7,359 bases of DNA, taken from positions 1 through 7,359 of the forward strand of contig CAZNUT010000048.1 in assembly GCA_964576365.1 (NCBI GenBank), read 5' to 3'. The notes under the pieces were generated by a model, which was not told where the DNA came from, ran no database searches, and saw only the letters and a list, made by a program, of their open reading frames with translations. The position numbers and the translations under genes are program-made. The stretch is from CAZMJG01 sp964576365. GTDB taxonomy: Bacteria; Patescibacteriota; Microgenomatia; UBA1406; GWC2-37-13. This document shows, piece by piece, positions 1-5,759 of the stretch; position 1 is the stretch's first letter, and every line of letters starts with the position of its first letter.

Positions 1-164
1 ATAAAAGCTATCTTCAAATTGGGATCTGTTGATTGGGTGCCGGCTGCGTAGGTGGATTTGACGTTATAAAAAGAAGAGGAAAATTGAAACCATGCCAATC
101 CGATAAATAAAAAAACAAAAATAAATCGTGCTATTAACCAGCGTTCCCGTTGATATAAAAGCAT
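1..164 (-). CDS. N-terminus of a membrane-anchored or exported protein (partial, runs off the left edge)
   Basis: An open frame starts with ATG at 164-162 and stays open for 54 codons to the window edge. The first eight residues are polar with two arginines. Residues 10-28 (LIARFIFVFLFIGLAWFQF) form one hydrophobic helix, and a polar, Ser/Thr-rich stretch follows from residue 29. This is the layout of an uncleaved signal anchor or signal peptide, so the bulk of the protein should lie outside the membrane. It begins 5 bp after the stop codon of the dehydrogenase gene and is probably the third gene of that operon. No Shine-Dalgarno sequence precedes the ATG. Too little is present to name a family. 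The frame, the spacing and the hydrophobic helix make it a likely real gene. Confidence 0.6.
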   Translation of the reverse strand, partial: MLLYQRERWLIARFIFVFLFIGLAWFQFSSSFYNVKSTYAAGTQSTDPNLKIAF

Positions 165-169
165 ATCGC

Positions 170-1168
170 TTATACAGCCAAAGTGTTTACCGGTGCACCA
201 GAAACAAATGATTGGATATTGCCAATAGTTGTTTGCACAATTCTCATAAGAGCCTCCCGGCTATTAAAAGCATTATGTGGTGTGATAAGTACCCGTGGAT
301 GATTAATAAGTAAATGATTCATCACGAGGGTTTTTAAATCTACCTTATTTTGATAGTCCTTGGTAAGGATAGCAGCTTCTTCGCCAAGTTCATTTTCTTC
401 TTCCAACACATCCAGACCAACCCCAGCAAAAATATTCTGTTCAAGGCCTTTCATCACTGCGGCAGTTTCAACCAATCCACCACGAGCTGTATTGATAAGA
501 TAGCTTCCTTTTTTGCATAAATGAATATTGTCGATGTTGATCGTATGTTTCGTCTGTGGAGTAAGTGCCAAATTTAAGGAAATGATATCAGACTGAGCAA
601 GCAACTCTTCTAGCGAGACGTATTGTATTTGATATTTATCAATAAGATCCTGCCTCTGAGATCTACTTGTGGCGAGAATATTCATCTTGAAGCCATGCGC
701 TATACGGGCAACACGATGACCGATTTTACCAACTCCGATGATACCGATAGTCTTATGAGCCAAATCAACTCCTCGTATTTGATCATGTGCAAAATTTAAC
801 GTCTTTGATTGATTAACCGATTGATATATCTTTCTTGTCAAACTCAAAATGAGACCAAACGTATGTTCTGCTACCGTGTCGCTTCCATACTCGGGGACGT
901 TGGAAACGGCAATATTCTTGGTTTTTGCATGAGCGATATCAATATGATCATAACCTGTTGATCGAGTCGCAATGTATACAAGTTGTGGTAATTGATCAAT
1001 GACCGAACTGTTGATTCTGGAAGAAATAAAACATGAGACTATTTGAGCATCCTGATAAGAAGAAACTGTTTCTTCATTCAGTTTGTCCGAGGTCATAACG
1101 CAATCAGGGAACTGACTCTGTAAAATCTCACGCTCCCATTCTTGTGTTTCGAAAAATACAATTTTCAT
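170..1168 (-). CDS. D-isomer-specific 2-hydroxyacid dehydrogenase, D-lactate dehydrogenase-like
   Basis: This cytoplasmic enzyme of 332 residues has full family length (E. coli LdhA has 329). It should interconvert a 2-keto acid and a D-2-hydroxy acid using a nicotinamide cofactor; pyruvate/D-lactate is the likeliest pair. Visible features are the substrate-loop motif RSTGYDHID (69-77), the Rossmann glycines GVGKIG (145-150), and the catalytic triad: Arg229 in NTARGG, Glu258 in the DVLEEE segment and His298 in TPHNA. The Arg before STGYD is typical of the D-lactate dehydrogenase branch. The strand after the glycine motif ends in ATSRSQRQ, where NAD-specific members usually carry an Asp; Ser/Arg there hints at NADP(H) use (inference). 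A loop of about eight extra residues lies between Glu258 and His298. The ATG at 1168 follows the SGNH gene by 21 bp without a Shine-Dalgarno sequence. Family assignment is secure, substrate is not. Confidence 0.93.
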   Translation of the reverse strand: MKIVFFETQEWEREILQSQFPDCVMTSDKLNEETVSSYQDAQIVSCFISSRINSSVIDQLPQLVYIATRSTGYDHIDIAHAKTKNIAVSNVPEYGSDTVAEHTFGLILSLTRKIYQSVNQSKTLNFAHDQIRGVDLAHKTIGIIGVGKIGHRVARIAHGFKMNILATSRSQRQDLIDKYQIQYVSLEELLAQSDIISLNLALTPQTKHTINIDNIHLCKKGSYLINTARGGLVETAAVMKGLEQNIFAGVGLDVLEEENELGEEAAILTKDYQNKVDLKTLVMNHLLINHPRVLITPHNAFNSREALMRIVQTTIGNIQSFVSGAPVNTLAV

Positions 1169-1189
1169 ACTTTTGATAGTACCATAAAT

Positions 1190-2098
1190 TTATTTTTGAT
1201 GAAGTACAGGCTTTAAAAATTCCTTTGTAAATTTTTCTATACCTTTTGTATTAAGATGATCCACATCGTAATAAAAAGACGGATCTGTGATAGCTTCAGA
1301 AAAATCATACAATTCATATCCTTCTTTTTTTGCAGCGTTTTGCAGAGCTTCTGTTACCCGATAATCATCTGGTTGCGGTGGGATAAGAGTTGCCGGAATA
1401 ACAAATACGACTCGTGCACTATGCTTTTTAGCTTCTCGAACAGTCTTAGCTAGTTTGTCAAATGATTTTCTGAAATGTTGTTCGTTGTATCCATCCTGAT
1501 ACAAAAAGGCTATTCGCGCATCAAGTTTTTCTTGATCTATTTCTGTCATCGCCGCATCCTGACGTTCTTTAAAATACATATCAAACTCGGAAGGGGAGAG
1601 TGGGGTGTCGCCATTGCCTTGATATACCTTCAATGCATCTTTGTTTATACCTTCGTCACGTGCAACCCGATAAAAATTCCGACGAAATGGCTCATTTGAA
1701 AGAATATGTTCGCCATCATCTAAATTTCGTCTAAAAAAGAAAAAAGGATCAATGAAATACACCACTGTTGCAGCTGTATTACGATTGAAATAAAAATAAG
1801 ATAAATATGTATGTTGACTTATGATGCCGCCACGCTCTGCACCTTGTGATAAATTGATGATGGACTGACCAAGTATTTTCTCGACACGCTGATGATTGTG
1901 AAAACGAGAAAAGATGCGAGCATGTGAACTACCAAGAAATAATAAGTCATAGGAATTATTGCGACCGATGAGTGGCAAATTGGTTTCTGTTTCCCAATTT
2001 TTCATTTCAGGTGGGACTTGGCTGTGTTGATAGTAATATAGCGCTCCAAATCCAACGGCTATCAGAAAAATAAAAACAATTGTAATTTTTTTAATCAT
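1190..2098 (-). CDS. Membrane-anchored SGNH/GDSL hydrolase-like protein (DltD/AlgX-like)
   Basis: The protein has 302 residues. Residues 1-23 (MIKK followed by a hydrophobic run to YYY) form an N-terminal signal anchor that places the catalytic domain outside the cytoplasm. SGNH landmarks are LFLGSSH (53-59, block I, Ser58 the probable nucleophile), the glycine in INLSQG (block II, Gly86), and DVDHLNTKG (278-286), whose Asp278 and His281 give the C-terminal DxxH pair. Family members act as acyl esterases or acyltransferases on cell-wall or polysaccharide substrates, often beside an MBOAT acyltransferase; none is visible here, although the gene cut at the left edge is unidentified. The aromatic stretch YFIDPFFFFRR (114-124) is unusually Phe-rich. 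It is the first gene of a probable three-gene operon downstream of the TATAAT box at 2148-2153. No Shine-Dalgarno sequence precedes the ATG. The fold is fairly sure; the substrate is unknown. Confidence 0.82.
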   Translation of the reverse strand: MIKKITIVFIFLIAVGFGALYYYQHSQVPPEMKNWETETNLPLIGRNNSYDLLFLGSSHARIFSRFHNHQRVEKILGQSIINLSQGAERGGIISQHTYLSYFYFNRNTAATVVYFIDPFFFFRRNLDDGEHILSNEPFRRNFYRVARDEGINKDALKVYQGNGDTPLSPSEFDMYFKERQDAAMTEIDQEKLDARIAFLYQDGYNEQHFRKSFDKLAKTVREAKKHSARVVFVIPATLIPPQPDDYRVTEALQNAAKKEGYELYDFSEAITDPSFYYDVDHLNTKGIEKFTKEFLKPVLHQK

Positions 2099-2147
2099 GT
2101 ACTTAATCTATTAATAATAGAAAGGAAAATGGTTATGGTAATTATCG

Positions 2148-2153
2148 ATTATA
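2148..2153 (-). promoter_or_regulatory. Probable -10 box of the SGNH-dehydrogenase operon
   Basis: The minus strand carries a perfect TATAAT 49 bp upstream of the SGNH gene's ATG, in the 136-bp gap after the hydrolase gene. No good -35 is found at 16-18 bp; the best is a poor TGTATT. The predicted transcript would have a leader of roughly 40 nt. The call rests on the -10 and its position only. Confidence 0.42.
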
Positions 2154-2234
2154 CGATAGCAATCAAATAAATACATTCTGATTTGAAGTAAGACAATCCA
2201 TCTATCTGATAAATCAATTCGCGCAGAAAAAAAC

Positions 2235-2831
2235 TCAAAGCATCTGAATGGCATTGACCAATTCCGGAAATTCTTGCTGATTAAAATGTTGTCTGTCTGT
2301 AAACGTCATCAATTGAGCTTGAGGCAACACCCGTTTGTACTCGACACTTTCAGTATACGGTACTATTGGGTCATCAACACTGTGAAATAAATATATTTTT
2401 TTTACTTTGTCAGAAAGCGACTGCAAAGAATGAGAAAAGGTAAAAGTGCCGATATCATCAGTGTGAGGACCTGGAGTAGCCACTAAAAATAAAGAGTCTA
2501 TTTTGTTTTCTGGCAACTGTTCGCTTATGTATTTTACAAGAAAAATAGCACCTAAAGAATGTCCTATCGCTATAATATTTTTTTGGAGCAATGGTAGTAG
2601 CCGTGAAAACCATATACTCCAGTGCGCATATTGGGCATTCTGCTTGCATGGCATCTGTGGCTGAATAACGTCAAAATCATCACCAAGCTTTTCCTGTAAA
2701 GTAGATTTCCAATCTGTCCTGCGACGAAATGTATCAAGGCTCACCGGACGATTTTTAAGAGCAGAAATAAATTCAGTTTCTGAAGTATATGAGTCGCCAC
2801 CGTGTATAAGCACTATTTGACGCTTGTTCAT
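2235..2831 (-). CDS. RBBP9/YdeN-type alpha/beta serine hydrolase
   Basis: This cytoplasmic alpha/beta hydrolase has 198 residues, the usual length for the RBBP9-like family. Strand beta-1 and the oxyanion turn are IVLIHGGD (6-13). The nucleophile elbow is GHSLG (90-94, Ser92), the acid is Asp154 in SVDDPIVPY, and the base is His182 in DRQHF, so the triad is complete and correctly ordered. The family hydrolyses small esters, but natural substrates are mostly unknown. The ATG shares four bases (ATGA) with the TGA stop of the upstream beta-sandwich gene, so the two are almost certainly translated together. The insert at 19-50, between beta-1 and the QPQMPC strand, is longer and more charged than in typical members. 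No separate promoter or Shine-Dalgarno sequence is seen. Confidence 0.88.
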   Translation of the reverse strand: MNKRQIVLIHGGDSYTSETEFISALKNRPVSLDTFRRRTDWKSTLQEKLGDDFDVIQPQMPCKQNAQYAHWSIWFSRLLPLLQKNIIAIGHSLGAIFLVKYISEQLPENKIDSLFLVATPGPHTDDIGTFTFSHSLQSLSDKVKKIYLFHSVDDPIVPYTESVEYKRVLPQAQLMTFTDRQHFNQQEFPELVNAIQML

Positions 2832-3358
2832 TTTGTATCCGAATCAACTGTGTCAAAATCAAGATTGACTGGGCCATGGGTATAAGTTGGCGTTTTACCA
2901 GTAACTGGAACGCTGAAATCAACTTCATCAAATGTGATAGTATCAACCCACACCTTTCCTTTTCCGACAAGCAATACACCAAATGCTATATGCTCTGCGG
3001 TGACTGGCACATCAAGAACAATGAAATATTCTTTCCAGTCAACAGTTCCTTTTATAGATCGTTCGTGCATGTTGTCAAAACCGAGCTGTGTATCGTGAAT
3101 ACCATCAATACGCATCCAAAGGCCGCACCATTTTTCAACACCCGCTGTTTTGACCCACGCAGTATATCGCAATCGCTTGCCTCGATACACATCTGCTCTA
3201 AAAGTCTGCATAAGAGTCCCAAACTCATCCGAAGCGACAGAAGATTGTAAGAGCCCTGATGTTCCTTTTTGATAAAACGTTTTGTTGTCGACTGAAATAG
3301 AATAATGTTGAGGTGCATTGCCCGCAAGCATCCATCCAAAAGGTGTAGAAGGTTTCAT
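2828..3358 (-). CDS. Stand-alone beta-sandwich (jelly-roll-like) domain protein, function unknown
   Basis: The protein has 176 residues with no signal peptide or membrane segment, so it is probably cytoplasmic. Alternating short strands rich in Trp and Tyr (RLRYTAWVKT 62-71, WCGLWMRIDG 77-86, GKVWVDTITFDEVD 134-147) give a jelly-roll or carbohydrate-binding-module appearance. The stretch GFDNM-x4-IKGTVDWKEY-x2-VLDVP (93-118) is one I associate with C-terminal effector or ligand domains of some helix-turn-helix regulators and with stand-alone actinobacterial homologues (from memory, unchecked). No DNA-binding domain is present here. It is coupled to the downstream RBBP9-like hydrolase by a 4-bp overlap, suggesting joint function, perhaps substrate binding. 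The tail (149-176) is polar and probably disordered. An extended -10 lies 22 bp upstream of the ATG. Confidence 0.8.
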   Translation of the reverse strand: MKPSTPFGWMLAGNAPQHYSISVDNKTFYQKGTSGLLQSSVASDEFGTLMQTFRADVYRGKRLRYTAWVKTAGVEKWCGLWMRIDGIHDTQLGFDNMHERSIKGTVDWKEYFIVLDVPVTAEHIAFGVLLVGKGKVWVDTITFDEVDFSVPVTGKTPTYTHGPVNLDFDTVDSDTK

Positions 3359-3379
3359 TGAGATTTAAACAATGAGGCT

Positions 3380-3388
3380 ATTATAACA
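3380..3388 (-). promoter_or_regulatory. Extended -10 promoter of the beta-sandwich/hydrolase pair
   Basis: The minus strand reads TGTTATAAT, an exact TGn plus TATAAT extended -10, in the 46-bp gap between the HAD gene's stop and the ATG at 3358. The -35 region is weak (about CTGATT at 17 bp), which extended -10 promoters tolerate. The predicted start near 3373 leaves a leader of about 15 nt. Confidence 0.52.
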
Positions 3389-3404
3389 AATAGAACATAC
3401 CAAA

Positions 3405-4265
3405 TCAGAGACCAAAATGGGAAAAAATACTCAGCAGGCCAGACTCATCGATGTGTTCACCGATATAACCATGTGGATGTGTTTTTACCACACGTTTAAG
3501 TTCTTCTGACGCATTACCCATCGCGCCACCATATCCACATCGTTTTATGAAATCCCAATCGGTAAAACTATCTCCAACACCCAACGAGGAGTCAAGAGAC
3601 AAACCATAATGTGCGGCTACTTGTTCTACCGCTTTTCCTTTTGAGATACCTTTTGCGGTGACCATGCCAAATTCATACCGTCCGGCTGCTGGGTGGGTAC
3701 CCCACTGAAGAGTAAGCTTATGAGTAAATGGCTTAAATAACTCAGTCACTTTTTCTTTTTCGCTCTGGTTTTGAGCTATAGGCATCAATTTGATGATGGG
3801 GTGTTTACTATAAAATTCTTCGTAGGATGTAAGCAATTCGGGTTTATGATACAGTACTTTTGCATGTTTTTCTGTGATATCACACACAGTAGAGGAGAGT
3901 GTGGCATATGTATGAGCCGAATAAAGTTCTACATACACATGGTGTTTCTGAAATAGTGCAATAAGCTCAATAATATCTTTTTTTTCAACTTCAACCGTTT
4001 GAAAAATTTGATCTTTAACGACGTTTATTATCTCTGCGCCACCATCTCCAATCTGTAACGTATCCAAACCAATTTTCTTGACTAAATCAGCGATAGCAAA
4101 TATACCTTTTCCTGTACAAAGGGTAATAATCACTCCGCTACCCCTCAAGACTTTCAGTTTTTCTATAACGGCAGAGTGGGGGAGAGGCCAATTGTAACCC
4201 TCCTTGCCTCCCACTAAAACCCCATCAACATCAAGAAATATGCCTTTAATCAAATGATTTACCAA
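3405..4265 (-). CDS. HAD superfamily (subclass IIB) phosphatase
   Basis: This is a Mg2+-dependent phosphohydrolase of the HAD-IIB (Cof/phosphomannomutase/MPGP-like) type, 286 residues, close to the usual 260-290. Motif I is FLDVDGVL (10-17) with Asp12 as nucleophile and Asp14 as acid/base. Motif II is the Thr of LCTGK (Thr51). The cap lies between about 85 and 195. Motif III is a Lys in AKGISKGKA (probably Lys209), and motif IV is GDSFTDWD with Asp232 and Asp236, followed by AMGNA (248-252). Such enzymes dephosphorylate sugar phosphates, phosphoglycerate derivatives or nucleotides; substrate cannot be read from sequence. The start is a TTG at 4265-4263 just upstream of the first strand; no in-frame ATG lies nearby. 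It is the last gene of the VOC/unknown/HAD unit, 8 bp after its neighbour. Confidence 0.9.
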   Translation of the reverse strand: MVNHLIKGIFLDVDGVLVGGKEGYNWPLPHSAVIEKLKVLRGSGVIITLCTGKGIFAIADLVKKIGLDTLQIGDGGAEIINVVKDQIFQTVEVEKKDIIELIALFQKHHVYVELYSAHTYATLSSTVCDITEKHAKVLYHKPELLTSYEEFYSKHPIIKLMPIAQNQSEKEKVTELFKPFTHKLTLQWGTHPAAGRYEFGMVTAKGISKGKAVEQVAAHYGLSLDSSLGVGDSFTDWDFIKRCGYGGAMGNASEELKRVVKTHPHGYIGEHIDESGLLSIFSHFGL

Positions 4266-4273
4266 ACGATTGA

Positions 4274-4525
4274 TTATAAACCTGATGACGGTTGAATTTC
4301 CAAAGTAGCAAAATGCTCATAGGCTGCCTTACTTGCTGCACTCTGCAAATCTGGAGCTACATGGAGATGCATAGTGAAATAGGATTTACCCGTTTTTGAA
4401 TCTTTACTTGACACATTTCCCTGAATTACAGTTGATTCCGGATGCACATCCAATAAACGTGTCGCATCCTGGTGTGGTGCACTTCCGCAGCTCAACTCCC
4501 TATTTTCGACAAAAGCAGTCGGCAT
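4274..4525 (-). CDS. Small conserved-looking protein of unknown function
   Basis: An 83-residue soluble protein that I do not recognise. It has no signal peptide or membrane helix. The middle (35-57) looks like two beta strands (STVIQGNVSS and KSYFTMHLHVAP) joined by a charged turn; residues 59-76 look helical (LQSAASKAAYEHFATLEI). Two Cys/His-bearing segments (Cys13 with His18, and His53-x-His55) could bind metal, but this is speculation. It sits between the VOC gene (41 bp upstream) and the HAD gene (8 bp downstream) in the same direction, so operon membership supports its reality. The ATG at 4525 lies 36 bp from a strong Shine-Dalgarno sequence (4559-4566) that instead matches an in-frame ATT at 4555-4553. 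If that start is used, the protein gains 10 residues. A TAG at 4558-4556 closes the frame further upstream. Confidence 0.6.
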   Translation of the reverse strand: MPTAFVENRELSCGSAPHQDATRLLDVHPESTVIQGNVSSKDSKTGKSYFTMHLHVAPDLQSAASKAAYEHFATLEIQPSSGL

Positions 4526-4558
4526 ATATGTGTAATAATGTATAAATTTGATAATCTA

Positions 4559-4566
4559 CCTCTCCT
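4559..4566 (-). promoter_or_regulatory. Strong Shine-Dalgarno sequence without a canonical start codon
   Basis: The minus strand reads AGGAGAGG here, just past the TAA stop of the VOC gene. The only codons at normal distance are ATT (4555-4553) and ATC. The ATT is in frame with the 83-residue gene whose ATG is 36 bp away. The site either drives a rare ATT start or is not used for that gene. Confidence 0.45.
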
Positions 4567-4926
4567 TTATTTACCCTTCCACGGACTCATGAGTTGAAAA
4601 AAAATACGATCTGGATCAGCAAATGTAGCAATCATCATGCCGCCCATATCATAAGGCTCTTTGATGACTTCGGCTCCTGTCGCTTTAATACGATCAAATT
4701 CTTTTTGAACATCTGGAGTTTCAAGATTAAACATGACTCGTCCTGAATCCTTGCTGGGACCTGTCATTTTACCATGTTTTCCAACACTAAAAAAACAGCT
4801 GCCGACTTGCCAACCATACCATCCTTGCTCCTGCATGTCTGGCTTTCGATCAAATACCTTTTCATAAAACTCAGCCATTTTTTCAGGCTGCATCGTGCCG
4901 ATCATCAATGAATTAAGATTTAACAT
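4567..4926 (-). CDS. VOC superfamily (glyoxalase/bleomycin-resistance fold) protein
   Basis: A 119-residue cytoplasmic protein of one vicinal-oxygen-chelate domain made of two beta-alpha-beta-beta-beta modules. Module 1 starts with LNSLMIGTMQPEKMAEFYEKVF (4-25). Module 2 starts near GRVMFNLETPDVQKEFDRIKATG (62-84) and ends with the characteristic TFADPDRIFFQLMSP (101-115). The usual metal ligands are absent: the beta-1 position normally His is within SLM (6-8), and the C-terminal Glu is replaced by Gln111. The DPDGN turn is also changed to DPDRI. It therefore probably does not act as a classical metal glyoxalase. Function is unassigned; relatives include detoxifying enzymes and binding proteins. 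It is the first gene of a unit with the 83-residue and HAD genes, and divergent from VKOR. Its -10 (TATACA, minus, 4939-4934) is so close that the mRNA may be leaderless. Confidence 0.87.
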   Translation of the reverse strand: MLNLNSLMIGTMQPEKMAEFYEKVFDRKPDMQEQGWYGWQVGSCFFSVGKHGKMTGPSKDSGRVMFNLETPDVQKEFDRIKATGAEVIKEPYDMGGMMIATFADPDRIFFQLMSPWKGK

Positions 4927-4941
4927 AATCAGATGTATAAT
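4913..4941 (+). promoter_or_regulatory. VKOR promoter (-35 TTAAGA, 17-bp spacer, -10 TATAAT)
   Basis: TTAAGA at 4913-4918 matches four of six -35 consensus bases and is separated by exactly 17 bp from a perfect TATAAT at 4936-4941. The predicted start near 4948 leaves a leader of about 8 nt before the ATG at 4956, and there is no Shine-Dalgarno sequence. The -35 lies inside the start of the divergent VOC gene. Confidence 0.55.
4934..4939 (-). promoter_or_regulatory. Candidate -10 of the VOC/unknown/HAD unit
   Basis: The minus strand has TATACA with its downstream end 7 nt from the VOC gene's ATG, implying transcription beginning at or next to the start codon. The -35 at 17 bp (GTATCA) is poor. 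The box overlaps the VKOR -10 on the other strand. Confidence 0.35.
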
Positions 4942-4955
4942 AATGTAATAATTCT

Positions 4956-5399
4956 ATGATACACGAAAAAAGGCTTCTCAGCTATATCAAAATACTTTCA
5001 TGTATTGGCATACTTCTTTCTATTTATCTTCTATGGCAACAGATATTTCGACCAGCATTCCAGCCATGCAGTATTAATAGCTGGGTGAATTGTGATGCTA
5101 TCGTCTCGGGCCCGGTCGCATATACGTGGGGTATACGGACACCGCTTATCGGTCTTACAGGATATATCGTGATTTTCTTTTCTGCTCTTTTTGTGAAGAA
5201 AAAACTTCTGCTCGGTATGGCAGCTTTTGGTCTCGCATTCTGTCTATGGATCGCGTATATAGAGCTTGTTCAGCTTCGTGTCATCTGTCCGGTATGTATC
5301 ATGTGTCAGGCAGTGATGATTGGCGTATTTTCTCTGGCCGCAATAGTGAATAAAGGTGCAGATCAAAAACAATCTACCTCTTCCACAGAGTCAATGTAA
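4956..5399 (+). CDS. Vitamin K epoxide reductase (VKOR) family quinone-linked disulfide oxidoreductase
   Basis: A 147-residue integral membrane protein with four hydrophobic helices (about 9-29, 64-80, 85-107 and 112-131). It carries the VKOR cysteines: the loop pair Cys38 and Cys46 (PCSINSWVNCD) and the active-site Cys111-Pro-Val-Cys114. The segment SGPVAYTWGIRTPLIGLTGY (52-71) is typical of bacterial VKORs. The enzyme passes electrons from newly formed disulfides, through a thioredoxin-fold partner, to membrane quinone; it replaces DsbB. No partner thioredoxin domain is fused or adjacent here. Extra cysteines are Cys96 and Cys117, the latter making a CPVCIMC cluster. It is the only convincing plus-strand gene in the window and is monocistronic, with a short Ser/Thr-rich C-terminal tail. 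Confidence 0.93.
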   Translation: MIHEKRLLSYIKILSCIGILLSIYLLWQQIFRPAFQPCSINSWVNCDAIVSGPVAYTWGIRTPLIGLTGYIVIFFSALFVKKKLLLGMAAFGLAFCLWIAYIELVQLRVICPVCIMCQAVMIGVFSLAAIVNKGADQKQSTSSTESM

Positions 5400-5510
5400 A
5401 TTGATAGCGCTATACCTTGATGCGAACAAAATAAAACTCCCAGTAGTGTATTTCTAATATAAAACTCAATTTGAACTTCTTTGCGAAATAGGTGGCAAGG
5501 AGAAAGGAAT

Positions 5511-5612
5511 CTGGCAGTGTGCATATGATTCTGAACGTGTAGCTTATATGCAAAGGAGAGGTATTTGTAAACAAGTACTGTGTATTTCACACATAAAGGT
5601 GCACACTGACAG
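5511..5612. repeat. Candidate 102-bp MITE-like element (13-bp terminal inverted repeats, 4-bp duplication)
   Basis: CTGGCAGTGTGCA at 5511-5523 is the inverted complement of TGCACACTGACAG at 5600-5612 with one mismatch. GAAT directly flanks both ends (5507-5510 and 5613-5616), as a target-site duplication would. The 76-bp interior contains another hairpin (TGTGT at 5579-5583, ACACA at 5589-5593) and a purine-rich AAAGGAGAGGTA. It encodes nothing convincing. The alternative is a structured RNA closed by a long-range stem. Confidence 0.4.
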
Positions 5613-5655
5613 GAATGAATCCTTGACGGAGTCTATTTCGCCTAAACACACGAAG

Positions 5656-5671
5656 GGTAATACCTATTACC
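5656..5671. repeat. Small inverted repeat (7-bp arms)
   Basis: GGTAATA at 5656-5662 and TATTACC at 5665-5671 are perfect inverted complements with a 2-base centre. It is the first of three hairpins in the CTAA array; no T-tract follows on either strand. Confidence 0.4.
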
Positions 5672-5683
5672 TAAATCTAATAA

Positions 5684-5699
5684 CTTGCCTACTGGCAAG
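5684..5699. repeat. Small hairpin (6-bp stem, TACT loop)
   Basis: CTTGCC at 5684-5689 and GGCAAG at 5694-5699 are perfect inverted complements around a 4-base loop. On the minus strand the stem is followed by TTATT, which would make only a weak secondary terminator behind the stronger one at 5736-5759. Confidence 0.4.
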
Positions 5700-5735
5700 C
5701 AAACTTAAAACCCGTACTACTAAATCTAACAAGCT

Positions 5736-5759
5736 AAAAACCTGCCTGCCGCAGGCAGG
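5736..5759 (-). terminator. Rho-independent terminator for the SRPBCC gene
   Basis: CCTGCCTGC (5741-5749) and GCAGGCAGG (5751-5759) are perfect inverted complements, giving an 8-bp G+C-rich stem with a 3-nt loop. On the minus strand the stem is followed immediately by TTTTT (complement of 5736-5740). It lies 86 bp past the stop of the SRPBCC gene. No T-run follows on the plus strand, so it should not stop VKOR transcripts. Confidence 0.62.

Noticed and set aside
1256..3250. Plus-strand open frames at 1256-1453, 1475-1699 and 2876-3250
   Set aside because: They lie opposite well-supported minus-strand genes with recognisable motifs and show no family features; they are antisense shadows.
5404..5413. 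Palindrome ATAGCGCTAT just after VKOR as a terminator
   Set aside because: Only 10 bp with no loop of its own and no T-tract after it.
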